Source: Acaryochloris sp. CCMEE 5410 | GTDB lineage: Bacteria > Cyanobacteriota > Cyanobacteriia > Thermosynechococcales > Thermosynechococcaceae | Assembly (NCBI RefSeq): GCF_000238775.2 | Contig: NZ_AFEJ02000001.1 | Coordinates: forward strand, 2,232,001-2,296,000 | DNA: 64,000 nt | Reading direction: 5' to 3' | Part shown: in pieces, positions 27,595-36,595 of the stretch | Position numbering within the stretch: the stretch's first letter is position 1 | Layout of the letters: each line of letters starts with the position of its first letter | Position numbers and translations under genes: made by a program | The notes under the pieces: model-generated | What the model was told of the DNA's origin: nothing | The model's input: the letters and a program-made list of their open reading frames with translations, nothing else | Databases searched by the model: none

Positions 27595-27690
27595 AATTAA
27601 TATATCTCCCATAAATTCTAGGCATGATCGGCTCATGTAAAACTAAGAAATTATAAGCCATAGGGGCTAAGTCCTTACAAAGAACGCAAT

Positions 27691-28944
27691 CTATTCCGCA
27701 CAACCCAGGTTAATAGTTTTCGTCAAGCTAGGTCCTGTAATTAGACCAGGCTGAATCAGGGTTGCGGTTAACTGCACTTCGGAATAGCACTGATACTCTG
27801 CTAGGAAGGGAAACGAGTAACTTAGTTGATCATTGGCGCTCACAGCAATGGATCGCGTTTGCACTGAATTCCAGGCTGGGACAGGTCCTGTGGCGGGTGA
27901 ATCGTAGCCTTTGGCGTTGATTGCAAGCACTAAATTGGTGCCAGGTTGAGTCTCTTGTTGACCCGGTTTCACTTTGACTGCAATTAGTAAGTCCATCCCT
28001 AGGCCATAGGGATTCCAACGCTGGTTGAGGGGAACCAGCTGATTATTCACCCGGTTGAAAATTTGCACATCGATAGCCTGAAGGGCAGCATGTCTGGCGG
28101 TGGGAGCTGAGGGAGTGGAAGCTGTCGGCCTTGCAGCTGCCGTGGATGCTGTAGTCTGTGCAGGCACTGCTCCATTCGTCGTGGGGGCTGGAGAGGCATT
28201 GGGAAAGACATCAGAAACGTTGTTTTCTCCCTGTAGAGAGGGGAGTACAGTGCTATCGACAGGGGTTTCGGTTGGGGTGCTGGTGGTGGGAGGTGGCGCG
28301 ACTAGGGGCTTTTCTAGCTCAGAAATGGCGAATTTGCCAACAATTTTGTCGATGAGTGAGCCTCTGGACGCTTCGCCATCGGAAACAAAGTCTCCATCGG
28401 TGTCAATCAACACTGCGCCAACGGTAAATACACATTGCAGCTCCAGTCGATCGATATCTTTGCGAGCCCGGTATTGAATGTCTCCCCCTAGAAAACCACA
28501 CTCATTTTGACTGGTGCGAACAGGACCTGGGAAACGGGTTTGTAAGGGCTCGGTATAGCGAGATCGGCGGGGCAGGGGCGGTAGGAACTGGGCTTCATCG
28601 CCTGGATAGGGGAGAGAATCGCGCGATAAGCCATAGCGATCGCCTTTTTTGACTTCGGTGTCCCAACACGTCACATGCACCTGTCGCCCCCCTCGGGTGT
28701 TCTCAAAGACGCGGAGAGACAGGATGCGATCGCGAGTGCAATTCAGCTTGGCAGTCGGCCATTGAGTACGGAGGGTCTGCAGAAGCTGATCACAGGTTTG
28801 CTCAGTACCACAGTCGCCTTTAACGGTGGAGGTGAGAGCTGATTTAGCAGCGGGTTCCGCCGGAGCAGAAGACTGGGCTAGGGTGGGATGCCAAGGTATA
28901 AACGCTAGTCCCACTCCCAAACTTATCCAATAAAACGTCCGCAT
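27691..28944 (-). CDS. exported protein with a Pro/Thr-rich linker and a beta-rich C-terminal domain
   Basis: The 417-residue product begins with a signal peptide (cleavage likely after TLAQ at residue 24). The N-terminal domain of about 190 residues holds six to eight cysteines (GDCGTEQTCDQLL, KLNCTRD, VTCWDTEV, NECGFLGG, LQCVFTVG). They are probably paired in disulfides, with a DTDGDFVSDGE acidic loop that may bind calcium. A linker of about 80 residues (215-295) is rich in Pro, Thr, Ser and Ala. The C-terminal domain of about 115 residues is beta-rich and ends at TKTINLGCAE. It is probably periplasmic or cell-surface. I do not recognise a family. An inverted repeat lies 42 bp upstream. Confidence 0.72.
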   Translation of the reverse strand: MRTFYWISLGVGLAFIPWHPTLAQSSAPAEPAAKSALTSTVKGDCGTEQTCDQLLQTLRTQWPTAKLNCTRDRILSLRVFENTRGGRQVHVTCWDTEVKKGDRYGLSRDSLPYPGDEAQFLPPLPRRSRYTEPLQTRFPGPVRTSQNECGFLGGDIQYRARKDIDRLELQCVFTVGAVLIDTDGDFVSDGEASRGSLIDKIVGKFAISELEKPLVAPPPTTSTPTETPVDSTVLPSLQGENNVSDVFPNASPAPTTNGAVPAQTTASTAAARPTASTPSAPTARHAALQAIDVQIFNRVNNQLVPLNQRWNPYGLGMDLLIAVKVKPGQQETQPGTNLVLAINAKGYDSPATGPVPAWNSVQTRSIAVSANDQLSYSFPFLAEYQCYSEVQLTATLIQPGLITGPSLTKTINLGCAE

Positions 28945-29250
28945 AGTCTGTCCTTCCTGTGAGCAATGTGTCCGGTGTCCCTGTATCGTAGATATCGTCT
29001 ACGAATGGCCTTATATTGTTCCGTAATTTACAGGGTTCGGGAACAAGTGCTCAATAAGTTTTGATAGATCTCAAGGCTGGATTAATATTCACATCTTAGA
29101 GAACTCATGTGGGATCTTTTTGAAAGCCATACTTGTCCAGCCCCTGAGTTATCCGGCTAATTCTTCATCGAATACTACTGTGCATGGACCGCAGATTTCA
29201 TGTCATGGTGAGTAGGGAAATTGGTTACCCATCATTCAATCTCTAGAGCT
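28945..29250. other. 306-bp divergent intergenic region
   Basis: It separates the minus-strand exported-protein gene from the plus-strand FAD oxidoreductase gene and must hold both promoters. Apart from the inverted repeat at 28986-29004, nothing clear was seen. Confidence 0.45.
28986..29004. promoter_or_regulatory. inverted repeat, possible operator
   Basis: Perfect 7-bp arms TCGTAGA and TCTACGA are separated by TATCG. They lie 42 bp upstream of the start codon of the minus-strand exported-protein gene, in the place of an operator or a leader hairpin. No regulator was identified. Confidence 0.35.
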
Positions 29251-30759
29251 ATGACATCTGACTCCAAAAAACGTGTTGTCGTCGTTGGGGCTGGCTGGGC
29301 TGGCCTCGGTGCCACCTATCACCTTGTATCCCAAGGGTATGATGTCACCCTCTTGGAGGCAGGCTCTTATCCGGGTGGCCTGGTAGCGGGTTGGAAAACC
29401 GCAGGCGGTCGTCCCGTTGAAGCCGGGATTCACGGATTTTGGTATCCCTATAAAAATATTTTTGGTTTAGTCGATGAGTTAGGACTCGATCCGTTTACGG
29501 ACTGGACGAAGTCCTCTCAATATTCCCCGGCAGGGCTGGAAGCAGTGTCCCCGATTTTTCAGAAGGAACAGCGCTTGCCGATGCCTTTGGGAACGTTCGC
29601 TTATCCCCAGTTTCCCCGCTTGCCGCTGGTTGATCGGCTATCTGCCTTTACGATGATGTATCCGATCATCGATTTTGATAATTCCGATGATGCCTGGCGA
29701 CGCTACGACTCAGTAACGGCTAGGGAACTGTTCAAGAGGTATGGCGTTTCCGCGCGGCTCTATCGAGATGCCTTTGAACCGATGCTGTTAGTGGGGTTGT
29801 TTGCCCCAGGTGAGCAGTGCTCTGCTGCCGCTGCGTTAGGGATGCTCTACTATTTTATCCTGGCCCATCAGGCTGATTTTGACGTGGTGTGGTGTCGGGG
29901 CACGGTGGGCGAAAAGATTTTTAAACCCTGGTGCGATCGCATCTCCAATGCCGGGGGCAAAATCCTCACCCAACGCCGAGTCACCGATGTGCGACTCAAT
30001 GATTTGGGCCAAGCCGATGCCGTCATTTGCGGGGATGAAGTCTTTGAGGCCGATGCGGTGATCTTTTCCGTCGGCATTACGGGCATGCAGAACATCGTCC
30101 GGGGCAGTTCCACCCTGCAGCAGCATCCTCAGTTCCGCGACATGATGAACCTAGGTGCCGTGGATATCTTAGCCACCCGCCTCTGGTTTGACCGCAAAGT
30201 CGAGGTTCCCCAACCGTCCAATGCCTGCTTTGGCTTCCATCCCACCACTGGATCTACCTTCTTCGATCTCAATGCCCTTCACGATGACTACCGTGACCAG
30301 CCAGAAACGGTCATTGAAGCAGACTTCTACCATGCCAATCAGTTCTTGGCTATGGAAGATGATGAGATTATTCGCATGGTGCAACAGGATCTAACCACTT
30401 GTCTCCCCGATTTCCGGGAGGCTAAGGTAGTCGATTCTAGCGTGATTCGCTTGCCCCGAGCGGTGACTCACTTTGCACCGGGGAGCTATCGGTATTTGTT
30501 ACCGGCTCAAACTCCGATTAATAACCTCTATATGAGTGGAGACTGGGTGGTGACTCGCCATGGATCTTGGTCCCAGGAAAAAGCCTATGTAACTGGACTG
30601 GAAGCGGCCAACCATGTGATTAGCCAATTAGGTCAGGGGATTCCAGCCTCCATTGCCCCGATTGAACCCGATGAACCCCATATTCAGATGGCCCGTTCCG
30701 TGAATAAGACCGTGCGAGAGCTGCAGAAAAGCCTTTTGCCTGAGTTTTTGTTGCCATAA
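29251..30759 (+). CDS. FAD-dependent oxidoreductase, phytoene desaturase/amine oxidase-like
   Basis: The 502-residue protein has a classic N-terminal dinucleotide site (VVVVGAGWAGLGATYHL, then LLEAGSYPGGLVAG). It also has the C-terminal FAD segment NLYMSGDWVVTRHGSWSQEKAYVTGLEAANHV typical of carotenoid desaturases. The central part (GIHGFWYPYKNIFGLVDELGL) resembles zeta-carotene desaturase and CrtU-type carotenoid enzymes. I cannot separate carotene desaturation, isomerisation or another isoprenoid oxidation. The start at ATG 29251 puts the Rossmann motif within ten residues of the N-terminus. A TTG ten codons earlier is possible. It stands alone. Confidence 0.85.
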   Translation: MTSDSKKRVVVVGAGWAGLGATYHLVSQGYDVTLLEAGSYPGGLVAGWKTAGGRPVEAGIHGFWYPYKNIFGLVDELGLDPFTDWTKSSQYSPAGLEAVSPIFQKEQRLPMPLGTFAYPQFPRLPLVDRLSAFTMMYPIIDFDNSDDAWRRYDSVTARELFKRYGVSARLYRDAFEPMLLVGLFAPGEQCSAAAALGMLYYFILAHQADFDVVWCRGTVGEKIFKPWCDRISNAGGKILTQRRVTDVRLNDLGQADAVICGDEVFEADAVIFSVGITGMQNIVRGSSTLQQHPQFRDMMNLGAVDILATRLWFDRKVEVPQPSNACFGFHPTTGSTFFDLNALHDDYRDQPETVIEADFYHANQFLAMEDDEIIRMVQQDLTTCLPDFREAKVVDSSVIRLPRAVTHFAPGSYRYLLPAQTPINNLYMSGDWVVTRHGSWSQEKAYVTGLEAANHVISQLGQGIPASIAPIEPDEPHIQMARSVNKTVRELQKSLLPEFLLP

Positions 30760-30911
30760 ATGCAAAATCTTACAATCATGACCTATTAATCGAGAATTAA
30801 TCGAGTTTCAGTTAATCTAGGACTAGCAAGTAAATACAGCTTCTCTGGAGCAGTGTTTGATTTCATGTGAGGCGTCATTTGAGGGCATCCTGAATTCTGG
30901 GTATTGGGTCA

Positions 30912-31292
30912 ATGGACATGGGGGACCATGAAATGTTGGGCAATAGAGTGTACCAATCGATAAGTGCGTCCACCCTCCATGGGAAACGTCATGTCGGTGA
31001 AACTTTGAAAGTTTTGGAGCAGACCTACACCAGTGGATTAGATAAGGGTGATTTTGAATTGGCGGGATATGCCCTTGTCGTCAAATGCTACAACCTGTTT
31101 TTTCTAGGCCGCGAATTATCAAAAGTAAAGCAAGCGATCCTACAGGCCATTTGCACCCTTGATGATTGCACGATTCGAACACTACTAGTAGATGTCCCAG
31201 AAGCACATACGGCCATGGTTGATGCCATCTCAAAACTGCTGAAGGAATACCGCTATGACACGCTGATGAGTATTTTAGAGATTAAACCGTAG
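30912..31292 (+). CDS. small protein resembling the helical-repeat section of cyanobacterial multi-kinases
   Basis: The 126-residue protein contains EQTYTSGLDKGDFELAGYALVV followed by KCYNLFFLGREL. To my eye this is close to the repeat unit in the middle of large cyanobacterial Ser/Thr kinase-ATPase-histidine kinase proteins (pattern of a basic stretch, G-D-x-E-x-A-G-Y-A, then a hydrophobic Y/F-rich helix). Here it stands free, without a kinase or ATPase domain, so it is either a remnant or an independent helical module. A start at the Met codon 30912 is possible, but no strong ribosome site is seen. The upstream and downstream genes are unrelated. Confidence 0.55.
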   Translation: MDMGDHEMLGNRVYQSISASTLHGKRHVGETLKVLEQTYTSGLDKGDFELAGYALVVKCYNLFFLGRELSKVKQAILQAICTLDDCTIRTLLVDVPEAHTAMVDAISKLLKEYRYDTLMSILEIKP

Positions 31293-31344
31293 GCCAGCTG
31301 CTTCAAGCCTGGCTCATCATAATGCTGGATCGATGCCCAACAAA

Positions 31345-31725
31345 CTACAGCAGATCTACAACCGCTTCAGCGACTAAGGTTTGTAATTGTTCTAGGGATT
31401 GAGCCTGATCAATCGCTTCAGCTTCGACTAAAAGCGTTAGATCGCCTGTGGCAGACTTACTGTAAATGCAGGGAAAGGAGTCATGAGCCTGCTGGGGATG
31501 TTGGCGGAGGAAAAGGTTCCTCAGATGAAACTCGTGCTCACAGGGCAGGGTATCCAGAAACTCGACCCAACCCTTTTTCTTGCGAATAAGGGAATAGGTG
31601 AGCTCGCATAAAGAGCATTCATAGGATTCAGGCGCGAAGAGTTTATGGGAGGCTTCTTGCAGGAGGCTATTTAAAGACGCATCTGCGTTATAGACAAATA
31701 CAAGTTTACACGGGCTATTGGACAT
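31345..31725 (-). CDS. conserved protein of unknown function with a CxLC motif
   Basis: The 126-residue protein starts LVFVYNADASLNSLLQEASHKLF, followed by ECSLCELTYSLIRKKKGWVEFL and a later CEHEFHLRNLF. The CSLC pair plus the third Cys and nearby His could bind a metal. The pattern YNADSGL...SP..YxCxLCxLTYG is one I recall in widespread uncharacterised bacterial proteins. A strong ribosome site GGAGGAAT lies 6 bases before the ATG. It has no signal peptide or membrane helix. It stands alone, convergent with the multi-kinase-like small gene. Confidence 0.72.
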   Translation of the reverse strand: MSNSPCKLVFVYNADASLNSLLQEASHKLFAPESYECSLCELTYSLIRKKKGWVEFLDTLPCEHEFHLRNLFLRQHPQQAHDSFPCIYSKSATGDLTLLVEAEAIDQAQSLEQLQTLVAEAVVDLL

Positions 31726-31816
31726 ACCTATTCCTCCAAGGCACTCATCGGGTGACTGCAGAGTTCTGTCTCCTCTAGGCTAGCATCGAAATCCCAAAAC
31801 CATCACAGCCACTGAC

Positions 31817-32242
31817 TTATGGCATGTCACTGAGCACATTGCCAAGAATCCGCCAGCAGGCAATCGGAAAAGCAATAGCCGTTCCCCACAGGATAACGCC
31901 ACAGACTTGTAAGGCTCGTCCTCGGGAAACCGCCTGTCGCCCTTTAACCACCACAGTATCCTTGATCACCTTCATCCCTGGGGGTGGAAATCGCTTAGCC
32001 CTAATGACCTGCACACCCATTTGCCAAACATAATATCCGAATACGAATAAGGGCGAGAACACGAATGCGATCGCACCCACAATATAGGCAAAATATTCCC
32101 TCACCCGCTCTGGATCCTCAGCCAGCCACTCAGTAAACCACTGAATTACGCTCTGGCACAATAACATCGCCAGTAGAAAGAGGGACGCCCCAACCACTAG
32201 CTTTCGTCGAGAGGCTGGATCAGCAGGCTGGATTTCAGACAT
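31817..32242 (-). CDS. membrane protein of unknown function, 141 residues
   Basis: It has three hydrophobic helices at about residues 15-37, 50-76 and 110-132. A polar N-terminus and an amphipathic basic loop (RAKRFPPPGMKVIKDTVVVKGRQAVSRGRALQ) lie between the last two helices. I do not recognise a family. It lies about 90 bp upstream of the CxLC gene, on the same strand; whether they are cotranscribed is not clear because of a possible separate promoter. Confidence 0.65.
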   Translation of the reverse strand: MSEIQPADPASRRKLVVGASLFLLAMLLCQSVIQWFTEWLAEDPERVREYFAYIVGAIAFVFSPLFVFGYYVWQMGVQVIRAKRFPPPGMKVIKDTVVVKGRQAVSRGRALQVCGVILWGTAIAFPIACWRILGNVLSDMP

Positions 32243-32475
32243 AAGACAGAAATTGATTTAGCCATATAGTGCACGGAATTACAACACAATTAGCATTGAT
32301 GATGTCGAGTCTTCAGGTTCTAGATCGAAGGAGATAGCCCCCTTGCTTCTCGCACATGACTTGCAGACCAATGATCCAACTGCCAGGATATCGAGGGCCA
32401 GGCCGATCTACCCCCTTCAACCAGCTGATAAAAGTTTCAAGTTATAATCAAGCCCATTATCATTTCACCTAGATT

Positions 32476-33111
32476 TTGAGTTCCACTGTTCACCACCGCA
32501 AAGCCCAAGGCGAACAAACCCGTAGAGCCATTTTGCAATGTGCCATGGATTTGGCTTCCGTCGATGGCCTGACCGGACTCTCCATTGGCGGTCTTGCCAA
32601 AGAATTGCAGATGAGTAAAAGTGGCTTATTTTCCCATTTTGGATCTAAAGAAGCCCTGCAATTAGCGGTGATTGAAGGGGCTCGTCATTTAGTGTTACGA
32701 GAAGTTGTCCGGCCCGCCCTCCGCGCCCCCAAAGGTTTACCGCGTTTATGGTCTCTTTGCCAAGCCTGGCTGCACTATACGGAGCAGCAACTATTTCGGG
32801 GGGGATGTTTTTTTGCAGCCACTTCTACTGAATTTAACAGTCGACCTGGCCCCATTCGCGATCGCTTAGCCGACATTATGGCTGAACGCCAACAGACCTT
32901 CGTCCGTCTAGTTACAAGAGCACAACAGGCAGGAGATATACATGATAGTGTCGATCCTGATCAGCTGGCTTACGAGCTAGATATGCTGCTATTTGGGGCA
33001 AACTGGGCGTTTCAGCTCTATGGAGATGGGGATGTAATCGTGCGATCGCAAGCCGCAATGCGCCATCGCCTCAAATCCGTTTGTACTCATCCAGAAGACT
33101 TTGCCTTTTGA
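32476..33111 (+). CDS. TetR/AcrR family transcriptional regulator
   Basis: The 211-residue protein has an N-terminal TetR DNA-binding domain: AQGEQTRRAILQCAMDLAS, then LSIGGLAKELQMSKSGLFSHFGSKEALQLAVIEGAR with the helix-turn-helix at about residues 33-52. The C-terminal half is a helical ligand-binding and dimerisation domain. The start is a TTG, as no ATG lies nearby, and the family N-terminus begins soon after it. Its target is unknown; the closest other genes are the divergent membrane protein gene and a small gene of unknown function. Confidence 0.88.
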   Translation: MSSTVHHRKAQGEQTRRAILQCAMDLASVDGLTGLSIGGLAKELQMSKSGLFSHFGSKEALQLAVIEGARHLVLREVVRPALRAPKGLPRLWSLCQAWLHYTEQQLFRGGCFFAATSTEFNSRPGPIRDRLADIMAERQQTFVRLVTRAQQAGDIHDSVDPDQLAYELDMLLFGANWAFQLYGDGDVIVRSQAAMRHRLKSVCTHPEDFAF

Positions 33112-33141
33112 GGTGGCGATCCCCCCACCACCGTTAGATGC

Positions 33142-33312
33142 TTAAAGGTTTTGGTCAGGAGACATGACGACGGGACTGCCAGCACGCTGTTGAGGAGAGC
33201 AGCTGAGTGAGGCTTGACTGCTTTGCTCACCCAACCAAAAGGTGACGGGGCCCACCAAGCCAAAAATTACAAATGAAGAAGCAAGAATCATTTTTTTAGA
33301 GCTTTCTTGCAT
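33142..33312 (-). CDS. small single-helix membrane protein, 56 residues
   Basis: The ATG at 33312 has the ribosome site GGTGGGGG 12 bases upstream. The product has a short polar N-terminus (MQESSKKM), one transmembrane helix (ILASSFVIFGLVGPVTFWLG) and a polar tail with a Cys (LSCSPQQRAGS). It is convergent with the TetR gene, with 30 bp between stops. I do not recognise a family. Confidence 0.55.
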   Translation of the reverse strand: MQESSKKMILASSFVIFGLVGPVTFWLGEQSSQASLSCSPQQRAGSPVVMSPDQNL

Positions 33313-33587
33313 ATTGCTGATATCCCCCACCAAACCTTAACGATTTATTATCTTTGATTTAACCAATGAAATCACAAAGGCATGATAATAGCATATTTAT
33401 CATCAAATTTTAATATTTATTGGAAAATTAAGGCGATAACGCCAGTAGAACGCACCTATTAGCAATATCATTCACTTAAAGAATAGATTGCTGCGATTTT
33501 ATAGGTGCAAAGATCTCCCTTACAGTATTCCGCACCCAACCCAACAAAGTGACAGATGAGAGTGCTAATCTCTCAAAGCGCTAGACA

Positions 33588-34316
33588 TTATTTTCGGGAA
33601 ATCGACAGGCTATTGATCTTGTCCGACACCAGTTCCCATCGAATTTGTTGGGTATTGGCCTGGTCTTGCAGTGCTTCAGCGAGTTCATTGAGCAGCTTAT
33701 CCTCTCGATGAATCGTCATCAATTCAATTTCTAGCACCACCTGCTTGGGTTTACCTAAAGACTCTAAGCTCTCACTCCGCCAAGCGCTGATCATCATGTT
33801 TGCCGTATTGATGGACTCAAGGAAGACATTACGAATTTTTTTCTCCTCATAGTGCGCGCAAATTAGAACGAACCGATAAATGCTCGTGGATGATCCAGGC
33901 TTATGGGGGCGGAACTTCAACTGCTCCACTAGAGGTCGCATCACCAGGTTGGAAAACACCACCGCAGCTGCCCCCAAGTAAGCCGGAAAAAGAAAGCCGC
34001 CTCCCACAAGGGTTCCAACGGAGGCAGAACACCATAATGTTGCTGCCGTATTCAGTCCTCTGACGCTAGTGCCTTCTCTTAATATGACACCCCCTCCTAG
34101 AAAGCCTACTCCAGAAACAATTTGAGCAGCCACCCGGGTTGGACTAGAGTCTTGAGCATGCATTAGCGACATCATCACAAACATAGATGAGCCAATACAG
34201 ACCAAAACATTCGTTTTTAGAACAGCCCGAGTCTGTCGCCACTGCCGTTCGATACCGATCGCACTTCCCAAAATCAGAGCAACGGTCAGCCGTAAGCTGA
34301 AATCAATCCAAGTCAT
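33588..34316 (-). CDS. MgtC/SapB family membrane protein
   Basis: The 242-residue protein has the MgtC core: LRLTVALILGSAIGIERQWR near the start, then TNVLVCIGSSMFVMMS, VAAQIVSGVGFLGGGVILRE, VRGLNTAATLWCSASVGTLVGGG and four or five helices. A C-terminal soluble domain of about 90 residues is ACT-like in pattern (IYRFVLICAHYEEKKIRNVFLESI). In pathogens MgtC is linked to growth at low magnesium and to control of the ATP synthase; in cyanobacteria its role is not fixed. The start ATG 34316 is preferred over a TTG 13 codons upstream because the hydrophobic helix follows it directly. Confidence 0.88.
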   Translation of the reverse strand: MTWIDFSLRLTVALILGSAIGIERQWRQTRAVLKTNVLVCIGSSMFVMMSLMHAQDSSPTRVAAQIVSGVGFLGGGVILREGTSVRGLNTAATLWCSASVGTLVGGGFLFPAYLGAAAVVFSNLVMRPLVEQLKFRPHKPGSSTSIYRFVLICAHYEEKKIRNVFLESINTANMMISAWRSESLESLGKPKQVVLEIELMTIHREDKLLNELAEALQDQANTQQIRWELVSDKINSLSISRK

Positions 34317-34427
34317 GCAAAAATTGCTCGATAATGCGTTTCGATTCTGACGCAATCAGGTTAAGTCAAGGCTAAGAACAATCATTTTATTCTCTTATTT
34401 TTAGACCTAAGTCAAGAATGAGGAAGA

Positions 34428-34859
34428 TTAGGAAATCGAGCTACTCTCCAACTCTGGATATCCAGTCAAGGCATCCCATTGTCGAGTAAATCGCAGGTTC
34501 GTGAACTGGGCAATCACCAGTTCTAGCGTGGTATACACCTGACACCCTTTTACCAGATGGCCTCCTTTACAATCTCCCCATTCATTGGCAACGGTCATAT
34601 GCAAGTGCACACCAGCTGCGCTAAGGGTTCCAGATAAAGTTAAAATTTCATATTTTCCAGCCAATTCTGTAGGTTCTTTGGCATTCGCAAATCGCAACTG
34701 CACGCGGCTCAAGCTGCCCACTGCACTCAAGATGCTACCAGCGCTGATCTGCTCACGTTTAGCAATTTCTTCTATAGTTTGACGCACATCTGTACCAGGG
34801 GATAATCTAACCGCAAAAACGTTGAGAGAGCCTAGTTCTTGAACCTGTTCTAAATCCAT
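34428..34859 (-). CDS. PPC-domain (DUF296) protein
   Basis: The 143-residue protein is a single PPC domain, the fold found next to AT-hooks in plant proteins and alone in prokaryotes. Its motif pattern is visible: VFAVRLSPGTDVRQTIEEIAKRE, AGSILSAVGSLSRVQLRFAN, LTLSGTLSAAGVHLHMTV and GGHLVKGCQVYTTLELVI, with the metal-binding-type His residues HLH and GGH. The function in bacteria is not established. It lies about 110 bp upstream of mgtC on the same strand, so cotranscription is possible. Confidence 0.88.
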   Translation of the reverse strand: MDLEQVQELGSLNVFAVRLSPGTDVRQTIEEIAKREQISAGSILSAVGSLSRVQLRFANAKEPTELAGKYEILTLSGTLSAAGVHLHMTVANEWGDCKGGHLVKGCQVYTTLELVIAQFTNLRFTRQWDALTGYPELESSSIS

Positions 34860-34934
34860 TGCTCAGGGTTGAGTTCCGCTTCATGGGTCATTATAGAGCT
34901 AAGTTTTCTCAGGGTTTCGCCTGTAAACGAAAGA

Positions 34935-34960
34935 GGACGGGCATTTTTTCCTACCCGTCC
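34935..34960 (-). other. hairpin between DUF5895-like and PPC genes, possible weak terminator
   Basis: Arms GGACGGG and CCCGTCC (7 bp, 12-base loop) lie about 80 bp after the stop of the DUF5895-like gene on the minus strand. There is no strong T run after it in either direction, so I rate its function low. Confidence 0.35.
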
Positions 34961-35040
34961 AGCTCGTCCTAACTATGGTGCCGCCGCTACCTTAAGGATG
35001 CTCAACTGCGTGCGGGCAGAGTAGTCCTGCCCACAAAGGT

Positions 35041-35832
35041 CTAAAAGGCGAGATCATCGACTATTGCGTCAAAACGCTCAGGCATGCCTTTATCTAAATC
35101 ACTTTGAGCACGATCACCCTGGGCAAAATTCGCTTGCGCTTCAAAGTCAGCGATGAGCTTTTGCTTAACGATAGGATCATAGCCCAAGAAAAAGTTGCGC
35201 CAGTTTTCGCTGGTGGGTTGACCATGCTCCACAATTGAACAAACCCAGGATTTCTTCTCTTGTCCTTTCAGGATGGGCTGCAGTTTAACCGCAAAAATCG
35301 ATAAGGCAAAGAAGCGATCGCCACGGGGCTTGCCGTAGGCCCAGTTCATTTGGGAGTGGAACTGATTATAATGCTCACCAAAGGAGCCACATAGAGAGCC
35401 TTTCGCGGTGAATTGCAGAGGTGACTGATGGAGAAGTTGCTTTTGCCGACTAACCAAATACACCAAATAGCGGGTTTTCAAAATCACTTCCTCGGGATTG
35501 TAGCTATCCCGATCAAAGGCTCCTAAGAAGGCCCGGTCTTTGCGCGAAAACATCAACAGGGGAGACCGTCGCAGAACCGCCATACGAGCTGTGAGGCTCC
35601 GATAGCCCACAGCAACGCCCCCTGACATGAAATAGGCGTCATGGGATTGCCACTCGGGGGTGGGCTGGAAGTTAACTGCCGCCGCATTATCAGCAGAGAT
35701 AAAGAATCCAGCCTGCTGGGGATCTTCATGATTGAGCACTTGTAAATAGGGCAGGGGCTGATAGGCAGGACCATATTCATCCCCAGCAAATTCGTCAATT
35801 TGAGCAGGTTGAGTGAGGGTTGCGGACATCAT
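35041..35832 (-). CDS. DUF5895-like protein
   Basis: The 263-residue soluble protein contains GPAYQPLPYLQVLNHEDPQQAGFFI near its start, AYFMSGGVAVGYRSLTARMAVLRRSPLLMF in the centre and SENWRNFFLGYDPIVKQKLI near the end. This pattern I recall from proteins called DUF5895 in cyanobacterial chromosomes and plasmids; their function is unknown. A strong ribosome site (AAGGAGA, 8 bases before ATG ATG) supports the start. A 54-residue gene lies just upstream on the same strand and probably forms an operon with it. The pair borders the IS-rich region. Confidence 0.72.
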   Translation of the reverse strand: MMSATLTQPAQIDEFAGDEYGPAYQPLPYLQVLNHEDPQQAGFFISADNAAAVNFQPTPEWQSHDAYFMSGGVAVGYRSLTARMAVLRRSPLLMFSRKDRAFLGAFDRDSYNPEEVILKTRYLVYLVSRQKQLLHQSPLQFTAKGSLCGSFGEHYNQFHSQMNWAYGKPRGDRFFALSIFAVKLQPILKGQEKKSWVCSIVEHGQPTSENWRNFFLGYDPIVKQKLIADFEAQANFAQGDRAQSDLDKGMPERFDAIVDDLAF

Positions 35833-35878
35833 TATTGAAATCTCCTTGATGGTTAGTTGAGGGTGGGGAAAGCGGTCT

Positions 35879-36043
35879 TTAGGCAGCCCATTGGGAGGTA
35901 TGAGACTCCAGGCTGTTATATCCCTGCATATACTCTGGATTCCTGGCGTACCGAGGTGGCAGGGATTTCAATGCATCTTCAAGTCCTTGGCAATAGGCAC
36001 TCTGGCATTGAGCATCTAAAAAAATGATTTGAAAGTGAGACAT
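35879..36043 (-). CDS. 54-residue protein upstream of the DUF5895-like gene
   Basis: The ATG at 36043 is preceded at 6 bases by the ribosome site AGGTG. The product MSHFQIIFLDAQCQSAYCQG, then LEDALKSLPPRYARNPEYMQGYNSL resembles short cyanobacterial accessory proteins that have a QxAYxQGLxDALKxLPPRY pattern, from memory. An ATG six codons earlier is possible. It is 46 bp from the next gene start, in the same direction. Confidence 0.55.
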   Translation of the reverse strand: MSHFQIIFLDAQCQSAYCQGLEDALKSLPPRYARNPEYMQGYNSLESHTSQWAA

Positions 36044-36061
36044 ATGAACACCTGCATCCAA

Positions 36062-36595
36062 TTAAGTGAGGGAGTGATGATGCGATGGCGTTGTCAAGGC
36101 TTGGCAACGCCAGTTGAGAAAGGTCACCCGACGGAAGAAGGTGTTTTTCTCGTTCGCATAGTACAAGTGTATCAGTATAAATATACTATTGCAACACCGT
36201 GATTTAGACCTAGAGTCCACACCGCCACAAGCTTTAAGCTCATATCGGGGTCTCCAGGCTTTAATAATTTGTTACTAAAGAAATAGATCAGGTGAAAAAG
36301 CCTAAATATCGAAGTACTGACCTGAATTAGAGATTTAATTGCATATAAAATGGATATATTCTGACAAATTCCAGATTTTCAAGATAAAGCTCTTGCCCGA
36401 ATTGTTGAGCCCTTCTCCAGCCCTGCCATAACCAGGGCGTTTCAGCTTACGTATAGGGAGCTACTCAGGGTGACTCGCCGCAATAGTCGCGAGAATGAGT
36501 CGCAAGCACAAATCGTGCCCGACTAGCATCAATCTTTCAAAAATTACATTTATAGAACTATCAGAAGTTAATTAAAAACTGGGAATCCTAAATAA
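36062..36595. other. 534-bp intergenic stretch before the IS1-type element
   Basis: No gene is called. It must hold the promoter of the DUF5895-like pair. The stretch is AT-rich toward the element; no hairpin, RNA or repeat was recognised. Confidence 0.45.
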
